DNA from: Kitasatospora sp. NBC_00240
GTDB lineage: Bacteria; Actinomycetota; Actinomycetes; Streptomycetales; Streptomycetaceae
Length of the DNA stretch: 64,000 nt
Direction of reading: 5' to 3'
Assembly (NCBI RefSeq): GCF_026342405.1
Contig: NZ_JAPEMU010000001.1
Coordinates: 7,936,001-8,000,000, forward strand
The translations under genes and the position numbers were made by a program. The notes under the pieces were generated by a model that saw only the letters and a program-made list of their open reading frames with translations, had not been told where the DNA came from and searched no databases. Positions 24,211 through 32,212 of the stretch are shown piece by piece. The first letter of the stretch is position 1. The number at the start of each line of letters is the position of its first letter.

Positions 24211-25737
24211 ATGAGCGACCGCCAGCCCAGCGAGCGTGACCCGGGTGACGGTGCCCGGGGCGACGGCGACCCGAGCGCCCGGAGACCCGCCGACCGCAAC
24301 CCCGGCGTCCCGGCCCCGGGCAGTCCGGGTCCGGCCGACCCCCGCAAGGCCGACCCCCGCAAGGCCGACCCCCGCAAGGCCGACCCCCGACCGGGCAATT
24401 CCCGACCGGGCGGGCGCCGGTCCGGTCGGCTCCGGCTGCGCCGGGCCGGGCCCCGCTACCGGCCGCTGTCGCCGCTGCGCGACCACCTGCGCGAGTCCTT
24501 CTGGTTCGCCCCGCTGCTGACCTGCATCGGCGCCGCCCTGCTGGCCGGGCTGACCGCCTGGGCGGACGAGGCGGTCGTCACCGCCGCCATTGCCGAGACC
24601 GGCTCCGCGAGCGAGCTGATGCGGTTCAACACCGCCTCCAAGAGCGTCGTCTCCAGCGTCAGTTCGGCGATGCTCACGTTCATCGGCGTGGTCTTCTCGA
24701 TCTCGCTGGTCGCGCTCCAGATGGCCGCCAGCCAGTTCAGTCCGCGGGTGCTGCGGCTGTACGTCCGCAGCCGGCTGACCAAGGCGACCTTCTCGGTCTG
24801 CCTGGCCACCTTCCTGTACTCGCTGCTGGTCCAGCTGAGCTACGACGACGAGACCGATCCGGCCGAGGTCGCCTCGGTGCCGGTATTCTCCGGGCTGATG
24901 GCGATGGTGCTGGTCGTCCTCAGCCTGGCGATGTTCGTGCTGTACGTGCAGTCGACGATGCGGTTGCTGAGGGTGCCGCACGTGATCGACCGGGTGGCGA
25001 CCGAGTCGGTGGCCGTCATCGGGCAGTACCGGCTGGTGCCACCGGACGGGCAGCCGCCGGCCGAGGCCGTGAACTCGCTGACGCTGCTGCACGAGGGCCG
25101 CTCGGGCGCGCTGCGCGACATCAACATCCGCCGGCTGGTCCGCCTCGCGCGCCGGCACGACCTGGTGTTCCACATGGTGCCGAGGATCGGGGACTTCATC
25201 ACGCCCGGCACTCCGATCGTCCGGGTGTCCGGCGGCTCACCACCCCGCCCCTGGCGGATCGCCTCGGCGCTGAACGTCGGCGTCGAGCGGACGATGCACC
25301 AGGATCTCGCCTTCGGGTTCCGGCAGTTGGTGGACATCGCGATCCGGGCGCTGTCGCCGGCCGTCAACGACCCGACCACAGCCGTCCAGGCCATCGACCG
25401 GATCCACCAACTGCTCGGCATGCTCGTGAGGGAGAGCTTCGGCGACCTGCAGTTCCGCGACCGGTACGGGGTGGTCCGGCTGGTCGCGCCGGTGCCCGAC
25501 TGGGAGTGTGTGGTGGACCTCGCGTTCACCGAGATCCGGATCTGCGGGGCCGGCCAGCCCCAGGTGACGCGCCGGCTGACGGCCGCACTGGACGATCTGC
25601 TGCGGATCACCCCGGCCGATCGACGGCCTCAACTGCTTTCCCATCGAAGCCTGTTGGAGCGGGCCGTCGACGAACACGTGGTCGATCCGGAGAACCGGGC
25701 CTTCGCCCGGGTGCCGGACCGGCAGGGCATCGGCTGA
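24211..25737 (+). CDS. DUF2254 membrane protein
   Basis: The 508-residue protein matches the DUF2254 layout. After a ~90-residue low-complexity basic N-terminus it has four membrane segments (~98-116, 150-172, 190-208, 230-250) with the conserved SMLTFIGVVFSISLVALQMAASQFSPR-type stretch. A long soluble C-terminal part has SPAVNDPTTAVQAIDRI. Function is unknown; a transport or mechanosensing role has been guessed for the family. The N-terminus carries three ADPRK pentapeptides from a 15-bp repeat. No ribosome site precedes ATG 24211, so translation may be leaderless. The last codons form one arm of a terminator. Confidence 0.88.
   Translation: MSDRQPSERDPGDGARGDGDPSARRPADRNPGVPAPGSPGPADPRKADPRKADPRKADPRPGNSRPGGRRSGRLRLRRAGPRYRPLSPLRDHLRESFWFAPLLTCIGAALLAGLTAWADEAVVTAAIAETGSASELMRFNTASKSVVSSVSSAMLTFIGVVFSISLVALQMAASQFSPRVLRLYVRSRLTKATFSVCLATFLYSLLVQLSYDDETDPAEVASVPVFSGLMAMVLVVLSLAMFVLYVQSTMRLLRVPHVIDRVATESVAVIGQYRLVPPDGQPPAEAVNSLTLLHEGRSGALRDINIRRLVRLARRHDLVFHMVPRIGDFITPGTPIVRVSGGSPPRPWRIASALNVGVERTMHQDLAFGFRQLVDIAIRALSPAVNDPTTAVQAIDRIHQLLGMLVRESFGDLQFRDRYGVVRLVAPVPDWECVVDLAFTEIRICGAGQPQVTRRLTAALDDLLRITPADRRPQLLSHRSLLERAVDEHVVDPENRAFARVPDRQGIG
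24334..24378 (+). repeat. Three perfect 15-bp tandem repeats in DUF2254 gene
   Basis: Units 24334-24348, 24349-24363 and 24364-24378 are identical and encode ADPRK repeats; a fourth partial copy follows. Confidence 0.9.
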
Positions 25738-25762
25738 CCGCGCCGATGCCCTGCCGGTCCGG
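25714..25762. terminator. 20-bp hairpin whose left arm is coding sequence
   Basis: Arms 25714-25733 and 25743-25762 pair perfectly with a 9-nt loop that contains the DUF2254 stop codon (25735-25737). It faces the stop of the convergent MFS gene at 25834. Confidence 0.8.
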
Positions 25763-25833
25763 ATGCCACTGCCGCCCGGGTGCCCCTGCTCGTCCGGTGC
25801 CCCTAACGGTCCGGTGACCGGGCCGCGGGCGGT

Positions 25834-27459
25834 TCACCCCCGGGCGCCGGCCGGGGCCTTGGCCGCCCCGACGGCTGCCGGCTGCTCCGTCGCCGACTGC
25901 TCCGTCGCTTGCTGCTCCTCGGCGGACAGGTCCGGCTGGTCCGGGCGGTCCGGGCGGTCCTGCCGGGCGAACCCGAGCAGGGCGGTGGCGGCCCCGACCA
26001 GGGTGATCGCGGCGCAGATCCAGGTGCCGCTGTGCATCGCGGTGGTGAACGCCTGGTCGGCGGCGGCCAGCAACCGGCCGCCCGCCTGCGCGGGCAGGTG
26101 GGCCGCGACGATGTGCGCGGAGGTCAGGTCGTCCGTGGCGGGCGCCGGCGCGCCCGGCAGGGCGGCCTCCAGGTGGTCCCGGTAGGAGGCCGAGACGACC
26201 GTGCCGACCACCGCGATGCCCAGCACGCCGCCGAGTTCGCGTACCACGCTGTTGATCGAACCGGCCGTCGGCGCCTTCTGCCGAGGCAGCGAGTTGACCG
26301 TCGCGGCGCTGGCCGGAGCCATGATCAGGCCCATCCCGGCGCCCACCACGGCCATCGCCACGGAGATCACCAGGTACGGCGTGCCGGTGCTCACCAGGGA
26401 CACCCCGGCGAGGCCGAGCGACATCAGGGCGAGCCCGCCGGCGATGGTGTGGCGGGTGCCCAGCCGGGCGGCGGTGCGGGCGCTGGTCGCCGCGGTGGCA
26501 GCCATCGCCAGGGCGAACGGCACCGCGCCGAGACCCGCCTTCAACGGACTGTATCCGTGCACCAGTTGCAGGTACTGGGTGAAGACGAAGAGCAGTCCGA
26601 ACAGGGCGAAGAAGGTGACCGCGAGGAGCACCCCGGCCAGGCTGAAGGTCCGGATCGCGAAGACCCTGACGTCGACCATCGGCTCGGCGGTGCGCAGCTC
26701 CCAGCCGGCGAAGGCGGCCAGCAGGAGGACGGCCGCCCCGGCCTCGGCCAGCGACCAGGCGGAGAGCCAGCCGCGTTCCGGGCCCTGGACGATCACGTCG
26801 ACCAGGGCGGCCAGCCCGCTCGCCGAGAGCAGCAGGCCGGGGATGTCCAGCCGGCCCCCCGGCCGGCCGGGCATCGGGGGGAGCAGGATCAGGACGGCGC
26901 CCAGCGCGATCGCGACCAGCGGCACGTTGATCCAGAAGACGCTGCTCCAGGAGAAGTGCTCCAGCAGCAGGCCGCCGGCGATCGGGCCGATCACGATGCC
27001 CAGCCCCGCCGTCGCGGACCAGAGGGCGATCGCCTTGGGCCGCTCCCGGGCGCCGAACAGCGTCACGATGGTGGACAGCGTGGCCGGCATGACGAAGGCC
27101 GCTCCCAGGCCCATCACCGCACGCAGTCCGATCAGTTGGCCGGGCGAGTCGGCCATCGCGGCGACCGCTGACCCCAGCGCGAAGACCGTCAGTCCGCCGG
27201 TCAGGGCCAGGCGTTGGCCCATCCGCGCGCCGAGGCTGCCGGCGGTGATCAGCATCGCCGCGAAGACCAGGGTGTAGGCGTTGTTGATCCACTGGAGGTC
27301 GGCCGTGGAGGCCGGGAGCCCGGTGGCGAGCGCGGGCAGTGCGGTGTTGAGCACCGTGTTGTCGATGGTGACCACCACGAGTGACGTACAGAGGGCCGCC
27401 AAGGCGGCCCAGCGTCGCGGGTGGCCCTGGTCCGGGTCGGTGGTGCCGGCAGAGCCCAT
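25834..27459 (-). CDS. DHA2-family MFS drug efflux transporter
   Basis: The 541-residue protein has ~14 membrane segments. The DHA2 signature lies in helix 1 (VVVTIDNTVLNTALPALATGL) with the D-N pair, and motif A between helices 2 and 3 reads GSLGARMGQRLAL. Motif C is WSATAGLGIVIGPIAGGLLLE in helix 5. It exports drugs or natural products by proton antiport. The C-terminus is a hydrophilic tail (DRPDRPDQPDLSAEEQQATEQ). It is divergent from a TetR gene 85 nt away with a palindromic operator between them, so it is very likely repressed by it. GAGG lies 5 nt before the ATG. Confidence 0.93.
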   Translation of the reverse strand: MGSAGTTDPDQGHPRRWAALAALCTSLVVVTIDNTVLNTALPALATGLPASTADLQWINNAYTLVFAAMLITAGSLGARMGQRLALTGGLTVFALGSAVAAMADSPGQLIGLRAVMGLGAAFVMPATLSTIVTLFGARERPKAIALWSATAGLGIVIGPIAGGLLLEHFSWSSVFWINVPLVAIALGAVLILLPPMPGRPGGRLDIPGLLLSASGLAALVDVIVQGPERGWLSAWSLAEAGAAVLLLAAFAGWELRTAEPMVDVRVFAIRTFSLAGVLLAVTFFALFGLLFVFTQYLQLVHGYSPLKAGLGAVPFALAMAATAATSARTAARLGTRHTIAGGLALMSLGLAGVSLVSTGTPYLVISVAMAVVGAGMGLIMAPASAATVNSLPRQKAPTAGSINSVVRELGGVLGIAVVGTVVSASYRDHLEAALPGAPAPATDDLTSAHIVAAHLPAQAGGRLLAAADQAFTTAMHSGTWICAAITLVGAATALLGFARQDRPDRPDQPDLSAEEQQATEQSATEQPAAVGAAKAPAGARG

Positions 27460-27479
27460 GCTTTCCTCACCCCTGTAAC

Positions 27480-27493
27480 CTTACGAACGTAAG
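27480..27493. promoter_or_regulatory. Palindromic TetR-type operator between MFS and TetR genes
   Basis: CTTACG-AA-CGTAAG is a 6-2-6 palindrome, the half-site arrangement common to TetR regulators of efflux genes. It sits 20 nt before the MFS start and 51 nt before the TetR start, able to block both promoters. Confidence 0.75.
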
Positions 27494-27544
27494 CTTGCAG
27501 AGGGAAAGCTAGTCCATTCGCCTAACAGGTGTAAAGTTGCGGCC

Positions 27545-28276
27545 ATGTCCAAGCAGCCCGCGGCTCCCGCCCCCGTCGCCGACCAGGGCGAACAGGCTCC
27601 GACGCGGCACCGCAACCGGCGCGGCGAAGGCCCACGGCTCCGCGAGGAGATCGTCCGGGCGGCGACCACGCTCATCGTCCGCAGCGGCTCGGACCAGGCC
27701 GTCACCCTGCGCTCGGTGGCCCGCGAGGTCGGCATCGCGGCCCCCTCGATCTACGCCCACTTCGCCGACCGGGACGCCATCGTCGACGCCGTCGTCGTCG
27801 AATCGCTCACCCAGCTGCGCGAGAGCGTCCTGGGCGCCTCCGGCGGGTACCAGGACCCGGTCGAGGCTCTGCTCGCCGGCTGCGCCGCCTACGTCGAGTT
27901 CGGCACCCGTGAACCCGCCCGCTACCGCCTCCTGTTCGACTCCCCGCGGGCCAAGCAGAAGGAGTCCCCCTGCGACCCGGACGGCTTCGCCGCCGTCGGT
28001 GCTCCCGCCGCGGAAGGTGCGGTTGGTGCGGACGCCGCGAGCCCCGGCGCCTCGCACGGACTGCTCGCGTTCCAGACTCTGGTCGAAGGCCTGGAGGCCT
28101 GCGCCCGTGCCGGACGTTCGGCCGGCGACGACCCCTTCGGTGACGCCGTCGCGCTCTGGACGGCCCTGCACGGCCAGGTCACCCTGCGGGCGGGTCTGCC
28201 GAACTTCCCATGGCCGCACACCGACACCGTGGAGCAACTGGTGCGCCGGCTCGGCCGGATCACACCGGCGGCCTGA
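27545..28276 (+). CDS. TetR-family repressor
   Basis: The 243-residue protein has an N-terminal disordered stretch (~1-30) and a TetR helix-turn-helix at ~33-80 (LREEIVRAATTLIVRSGSDQAVTLRSVAREVGIAAPSIYAHF-type sequence). A ligand domain follows with a WHG-like segment (ALWTALHGQVTLRAGLP, ~215). It probably represses the divergent efflux gene and itself through the 27480-27493 palindrome; effector unknown. There is no strong ribosome site before ATG 27545. A hairpin follows the stop. Confidence 0.92.
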   Translation: MSKQPAAPAPVADQGEQAPTRHRNRRGEGPRLREEIVRAATTLIVRSGSDQAVTLRSVAREVGIAAPSIYAHFADRDAIVDAVVVESLTQLRESVLGASGGYQDPVEALLAGCAAYVEFGTREPARYRLLFDSPRAKQKESPCDPDGFAAVGAPAAEGAVGADAASPGASHGLLAFQTLVEGLEACARAGRSAGDDPFGDAVALWTALHGQVTLRAGLPNFPWPHTDTVEQLVRRLGRITPAA

Positions 28277-28283
28277 GCCCGGC

Positions 28284-28308
28284 GGCCCCCGGAGCTGCCC
28301 CGGGGGCC
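28284..28308 (+). terminator. 9-bp hairpin after tetR
   Basis: Arms 28284-28292 and 28300-28308 pair with a 7-nt loop, 7 nt past the stop. Confidence 0.6.
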
Positions 28309-28581
28309 GGCTCCGCCGCGGTCGCCACCGTCGCCGCGGCGGCCGTCGGCGCGGTGGCGGCCGGCAGTGCTCCCGCCAGGACCCCGGTGGCCGGTCGCAG
28401 GCCCGTCCGGCCTGCGGAGAAAAGGTTCTGAGAGACCGTCATGAGTGAGCCTCCCGCTGGCCCCGGGCGCCCTGCCCGGCACCGGAGAGACTCTTCCGGC
28501 CGGGCCGGCCGGGCGCCTCCCGCGGGTCCCGCTCCCTCCCGGGAGGAAACGCGGGCGCTCGGGAGCGGTGGGTGCCGAAGC

Positions 28582-28611
28582 GGGCCGCCGCCCCGGCGGG
28601 GGCGGCGGCCC
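28582..28611 (-). terminator. 13-bp hairpin after amine oxidase gene
   Basis: Arms 28582-28594 and 28599-28611 pair perfectly with a 4-nt GC-rich loop, 30 nt past the stop of the minus-strand gene. Confidence 0.7.
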
Positions 28612-28640
28612 GGCGGCCCGGCCCGGGAGGGTGGCGCGGG

Positions 28641-30470
28641 TCAGCGCGGGTGGACCTCCAGGAAGGTCCGGACGGCGGACTCCAGCGCGCCCTCGATCCA
28701 GGCCGGCTTCAGGCTGGTGTGCTCACCCGCGAAGTGCACCCGACCCTCCACCGTGCGGCTGGCGGGGTGCAGTTCGTGCAGCTGGCCGGGCGTGAAGATG
28801 ACCGCCTCGCCGAGGGCGTAGCGGGCCCGCGCCCAGGACTGGGTGGCGCCGACCCCGGTGAACTCGCTGCGGACGACCGGGCCGAACATCCGCTCCATGT
28901 CGTCGAGCGCGAAGGCGTACCGCTCGCCCGGGGTGAGCGAGTCCCAGCGCATCGCGTCGTCCGACCAGCTGTAGGAGGCCAGCACCACACCGCCCGCCGA
29001 CCCCTCGGGGGAGTGCGACGGGAAGTAGGTGAACCGGCTCGCGCTGTCGGAGACGCAGCCGCCACCGGTGAAGCCGTTCGGCCCCTGCTCCCAGAATCGG
29101 GTCTTGAACTCCAGCAGCACCTTGGTCGCCGAGTCGTAGTGCAGCTCGTTGACAGCCCGGCGCTTCGGGTACGACATCAGCGGCTCGACCGAGCAGAAGC
29201 GCAGCGCGCTGAACGGGACGGTGACGATCGCGTAGTCGCCCTCGAAGGACTCGGTGGGTGCGATCGGCGCCCCGTCGAAGGACTCCTCGTCGCCGCTCTC
29301 GGCGGTGGTGTCGATCCGCACCCCGGTGTCGGTCTGGACGAGCCGGGTCATCCGCCGGCCCATCCGGATGTCGTTGCGCAGCGGCGCGGCCATCGCCTCG
29401 GTCAGCTGGTCGGTGCCGCCCTCCAGCTCCCAGTAGCGGTTGGTGGGCTTGATCGCCGCGTGGTCGATGAGGGTCGGGATGAGCGAGTAGTGCAGCCGGG
29501 AGGTGAGGTTCTCCAGGGTGCCGGCCGCCTGGATCTGCGCCAGGTCCCAGCCCGCCTCCTCGACCAGGTACCGGTGGGTGGAGTGGTCGTCGTACTTCTG
29601 GAAGATCGTGGCCCAGGCGTCGATCTGGTCGTTGATGTCGGCGTCGGGGGACACCGTCACAGGCTTCAGCGCCTCGGTGACGGCGTCCGACATGGTCCGG
29701 CCGCCCGAGTTCACACCGAAGGTCTTGTGCAGCTTGTCCGGTGCGTCGGCGTAGGCGTTCCGGCTGGTGGTCGTCCCGTTGACCCGGATCAGGCGCTTGC
29801 CGTCCAGCTTCGGCGCCTTGAAGCTGAAGTCGTCCGGGCGGTTCGACCAGGTCTCCCCGGTGAAGGAGCGGTACACCACCGGCGGCACCGAGCCGGTGGG
29901 CTCGGCGCCGGGCGCGACGTCGGCGTTGTAGAACAGCCGGCGCTTGAGCCCGAGCTTGTCGGCCAAGGCGCGGACCAGGGGGTGGAAGTCCGGCAGCCGC
30001 ATCGCACCGGCCTCCGCGTACAGCGCCTTGTCCTGGAAGGTCCGGAAGGTCTTGACCCGGCCGCCGACCCGGCTGGCGTTGGCCTCGATGATCACCACCT
30101 CGTGCCCGGCCTGCTTGAGCAGCGTCGCGGCGGCCAGCCCGGCCACCCCGGCGCCGACGATCAGGATCTTCTTCTGCCGGGCGCGCGCGGGGAGTTGGCC
30201 GTCGATGAGGATCCGCAGGTACTGCAGGGTGAGGTCCTCGCCGTTCTCCCCGACCAGCAGCATCTTGCGGGCGAGGTCGCGGCTCAGCTCCGGGTCGATG
30301 CCGCGGCCCTTGGGCGCCGTGCGCGGTGCGCCGACGGCGGGGCTGCCGGTGAGGGCGACGCCGCCGGCGACGGCGGCCGCCGCGGCGGCGGACCCGAGGA
30401 AGGTACGACGGAAGAGCCCTGAGGGGTTGGTCCGTGCGGAAGCGGTCGAATTGTCACGCGGGTCGGGCAT
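28641..30470 (-). CDS. Tat-exported flavin amine oxidase (L-amino-acid oxidase type)
   Basis: The 609-residue flavoprotein has a twin-arginine signal (FRRTFLGSAAAAAAVAGG, ~20-50). The FAD fold is at ~100 (KKILIVGAGVAGLAAATLLKQAGHEVVIIEA), then RVGGRVKTFR and AGAMRLPDFHPLV, and a C-terminal flavin motif VHFAGEHTSLKPAWIEGALES. These match L-amino-acid oxidases of the snake-venom/streptomycete type, which deaminate amino acids and give off H2O2 and ammonia outside the cell. The start is ATG 30470 with AGGAG 5 nt upstream; an ATG 23 codons earlier would put this ribosome site inside the gene. It stands alone with its own terminator. Confidence 0.9.
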   Translation of the reverse strand: MPDPRDNSTASARTNPSGLFRRTFLGSAAAAAAVAGGVALTGSPAVGAPRTAPKGRGIDPELSRDLARKMLLVGENGEDLTLQYLRILIDGQLPARARQKKILIVGAGVAGLAAATLLKQAGHEVVIIEANASRVGGRVKTFRTFQDKALYAEAGAMRLPDFHPLVRALADKLGLKRRLFYNADVAPGAEPTGSVPPVVYRSFTGETWSNRPDDFSFKAPKLDGKRLIRVNGTTTSRNAYADAPDKLHKTFGVNSGGRTMSDAVTEALKPVTVSPDADINDQIDAWATIFQKYDDHSTHRYLVEEAGWDLAQIQAAGTLENLTSRLHYSLIPTLIDHAAIKPTNRYWELEGGTDQLTEAMAAPLRNDIRMGRRMTRLVQTDTGVRIDTTAESGDEESFDGAPIAPTESFEGDYAIVTVPFSALRFCSVEPLMSYPKRRAVNELHYDSATKVLLEFKTRFWEQGPNGFTGGGCVSDSASRFTYFPSHSPEGSAGGVVLASYSWSDDAMRWDSLTPGERYAFALDDMERMFGPVVRSEFTGVGATQSWARARYALGEAVIFTPGQLHELHPASRTVEGRVHFAGEHTSLKPAWIEGALESAVRTFLEVHPR

Positions 30471-30844
30471 CAATGCTCCTGAATCGGAATTCGCATACGT
30501 CGGACCCAACGCCAACTGGAGCGAGTTGATCAGGGGCACGCGTCGACCTGCGGGTTCACCCGGCCGGGTGAGCGGTGGCGGTCACCGTCGACGGACTGGT
30601 GAACGGTCGTACCCGCGCAGGGGTGAACACATCCGGGGCGCCGACGCGGGCACAGGTGGCCGGAGGCGGGCAGCCCGGTGATGGTGCGGCGCCGACGCGG
30701 TCAGGCGGGGTCGGGGTCGGGGTCGTGGGCGAGGTCGGTCGGGGGCGGGCGCAGGCCCCGGGCGCGGTGGCGGTCGGGCCGGCCGGCAGGGGGCCGGACG
30801 GCGGGGCCGCCCGGGCCGCCGTCACCGGGCGGGTCGGGCTCGGC
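30471..30844. promoter_or_regulatory. Upstream region of amine oxidase with a perfect 16-bp palindrome
   Basis: This 374-nt gap includes TCACCCGGCCGGGTGA at 30556-30571, about 86 nt upstream of the amine oxidase start; GTGAAC/GTTCAC strings lie nearby. It is a possible operator. No gene is seen. Confidence 0.4.
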
Positions 30845-31429
30845 TCAGCCGCTCCAGTCGGCCCGGCGGCCGAGGTGGTTGAGCAGCGCGTCGGCCTCGT
30901 CCGCGCCGGCGGCCGGTTCGATCGGCGAGGCGTAGACGTAGCCACGGAGCGGCTCGACCACGTCGTCGGTGACCGGGCGCAGGGCCTTCGCCAGCGCGGG
31001 CGTCAAGGGGGAGGGCCGGCCGGTCGCGACGGCGATGTCCCAGGCGTGTACCGCGGCGTCCAGCGCCGCCGCCGCCACCGCGCGGGCTGCGGGCAGGGTG
31101 TACGGCGGGAGCGGGACGGGGACCTGGTCATCGGCGGGGTCGACGGCGGCGAAGGCCGCGGCCGAGGCGGCCAGCGCCGCCTCGAGCAACTCGGCCGGGC
31201 TCCCCTCGATGATGCCGGACAGGTCGAACGGGTCGTGGTCCGGCCCGGGGCCGCCGGTGAGCCTGGCGGCGTACGCCAGTTGGTCGGCGGCGACGTGCTG
31301 CAGGACTTGCGCGACCGTCCAACGCCCGGCGGGCGTCGGCCGCTGCCAGCCGTCGGAGGGGACTCCCGCGACGGCGGTGCGCAGAGCCTGATGGGCCTGG
31401 TCGAGGACGGGCCAGGGGGATGCACTCAT
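30845..31429 (-). CDS. DinB-fold TIGR03086-type protein (mycothiol-dependent transferase family)
   Basis: The 194-residue protein follows the actinobacterial maleylpyruvate-isomerase/DinB pattern. It has WTVAQVLQHVAADQLAYAARL-type sequence at ~40-60 with a metal His, and ARAVAAAALDAAVHAWDIAVATGRP at ~130-155 containing the second metal His motif (AVHAWD). The third DinB His cannot be placed confidently. Family members are mycothiol S-transferases or unknown. ATG 31429 has no ribosome site and may be leaderless; frames running further upstream are low-complexity. Confidence 0.8.
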   Translation of the reverse strand: MSASPWPVLDQAHQALRTAVAGVPSDGWQRPTPAGRWTVAQVLQHVAADQLAYAARLTGGPGPDHDPFDLSGIIEGSPAELLEAALAASAAAFAAVDPADDQVPVPLPPYTLPAARAVAAAALDAAVHAWDIAVATGRPSPLTPALAKALRPVTDDVVEPLRGYVYASPIEPAAGADEADALLNHLGRRADWSG

Positions 31430-31532
31430 GGTCGGGAGCGTAGTGCCGGGGGCGGCGCCGGGTCGGCGTCTGCGCGGACCCGGCCACCGGGCCGGACCTG
31501 CCCGGCCGCTCCGTCCGTCCGGCCCCGCCCGA

Positions 31533-31583
31533 GCCCCGCCCGTCCTGCCCGTCCGTCCGGCCCCGCCCGTCCTGCCCGTCCGT
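31533..31583. repeat. Direct repeat, 24 bp with 27-bp period
   Basis: Copies at 31533-31556 and 31560-31583 (GCCCCGCCCGTCCTGCCC-type) lie in a non-coding, pyrimidine-rich gap between two minus-strand genes. Confidence 0.8.
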
Positions 31584-31605
31584 TCGGCGCCGGCGTTCGG
31601 CCGGT

Positions 31606-32100
31606 TCAGCCGAGTGCGGGCAGGGCGATCCAGTCCGCCCAGGTGATGTCGCGGCCGATGTACCGGGGACTCTTCAGCGGCCAGTCGGCCGAGATCCAGG
31701 CCGGCACCAGCGCGTCCAGGGCCGCCTCGACCTCGCCTCCGGCCAGCTCGTCCACCACCCACCAGCAGATCTCGGCGTCGGCACCGGGCTTCTCCGGCGG
31801 GTCGATGTAGACGCAGCCCAGCAGGGCGGACTCGGCAGTGTCGAACAGCGCGTAGTTGAAGGACTGGTGGGCCTCGATCTCCCGCTCGTGCCGGGCCAGG
31901 TCCACGCGGTCCTGCTCGTGGGTCATGCCGACGGGCGGCCACCCCCAGGCCTCGCCGTACAGCGACCAGAGCCGCTCGCGCGAGCCCATCACGGCCGGGA
32001 GGTCGAGGTCGACGTCCGACTCCTTGATCGGACGCAGGTGGAACCCGGCGAGGACCTCGACGTGGACGGGATGGACGAAATCTTCGGGTAGCCAGCTCAT
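31606..32100 (-). CDS. GNAT-fold acetyltransferase-like protein
   Basis: The 164-residue protein has N-terminal FHLRPIKESDVDLDLPAVMGSRERLW, and AESALLGCVYIDPPEKPGADAEICWWVVDE as the central beta-strand region of a GNAT. The usual R/Q-x-x-G-x-G/A acetyl-CoA loop is not obvious, so activity is uncertain. ATG 32100 is chosen over an ATG six codons upstream because conserved-looking sequence begins here. Substrate unknown. Confidence 0.7.
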   Translation of the reverse strand: MSWLPEDFVHPVHVEVLAGFHLRPIKESDVDLDLPAVMGSRERLWSLYGEAWGWPPVGMTHEQDRVDLARHEREIEAHQSFNYALFDTAESALLGCVYIDPPEKPGADAEICWWVVDELAGGEVEAALDALVPAWISADWPLKSPRYIGRDITWADWIALPALG

Positions 32101-32158
32101 CCCCCGGACGCTACACATCCGGCGCCGCCCGGCCCAGCGAATATTCGGGTGCCCGGAC

Positions 32159-32196
32159 GCGCGAGAGCCCCCGCCGGGCGGCGGGGGCTCTCGCGC
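32159..32196 (-). terminator. 17-bp perfect hairpin after ctaG-like gene
   Basis: Arms 32159-32175 and 32180-32196 pair perfectly with a 4-nt loop, 17 nt past the stop of the minus-strand gene. Confidence 0.85.
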
Positions 32197-32212
32197 GAAT
32201 CACGGGTCGCGG

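Larger units (their letters stand above)
28277..28640. other. Convergent intergenic region
   Basis: This 364-nt stretch holds the two terminators (28284-28308 and 28582-28611). ATG 28441 opens frames with low-complexity Pro/Arg/Gly content and no homology signal; I do not accept a gene. Confidence 0.5.

Noticed and set aside
28441..28640. A gene starting at ATG 28441
   Set aside because: Low-complexity Pro/Arg/Gly frames running into the terminator hairpin of the opposite gene.
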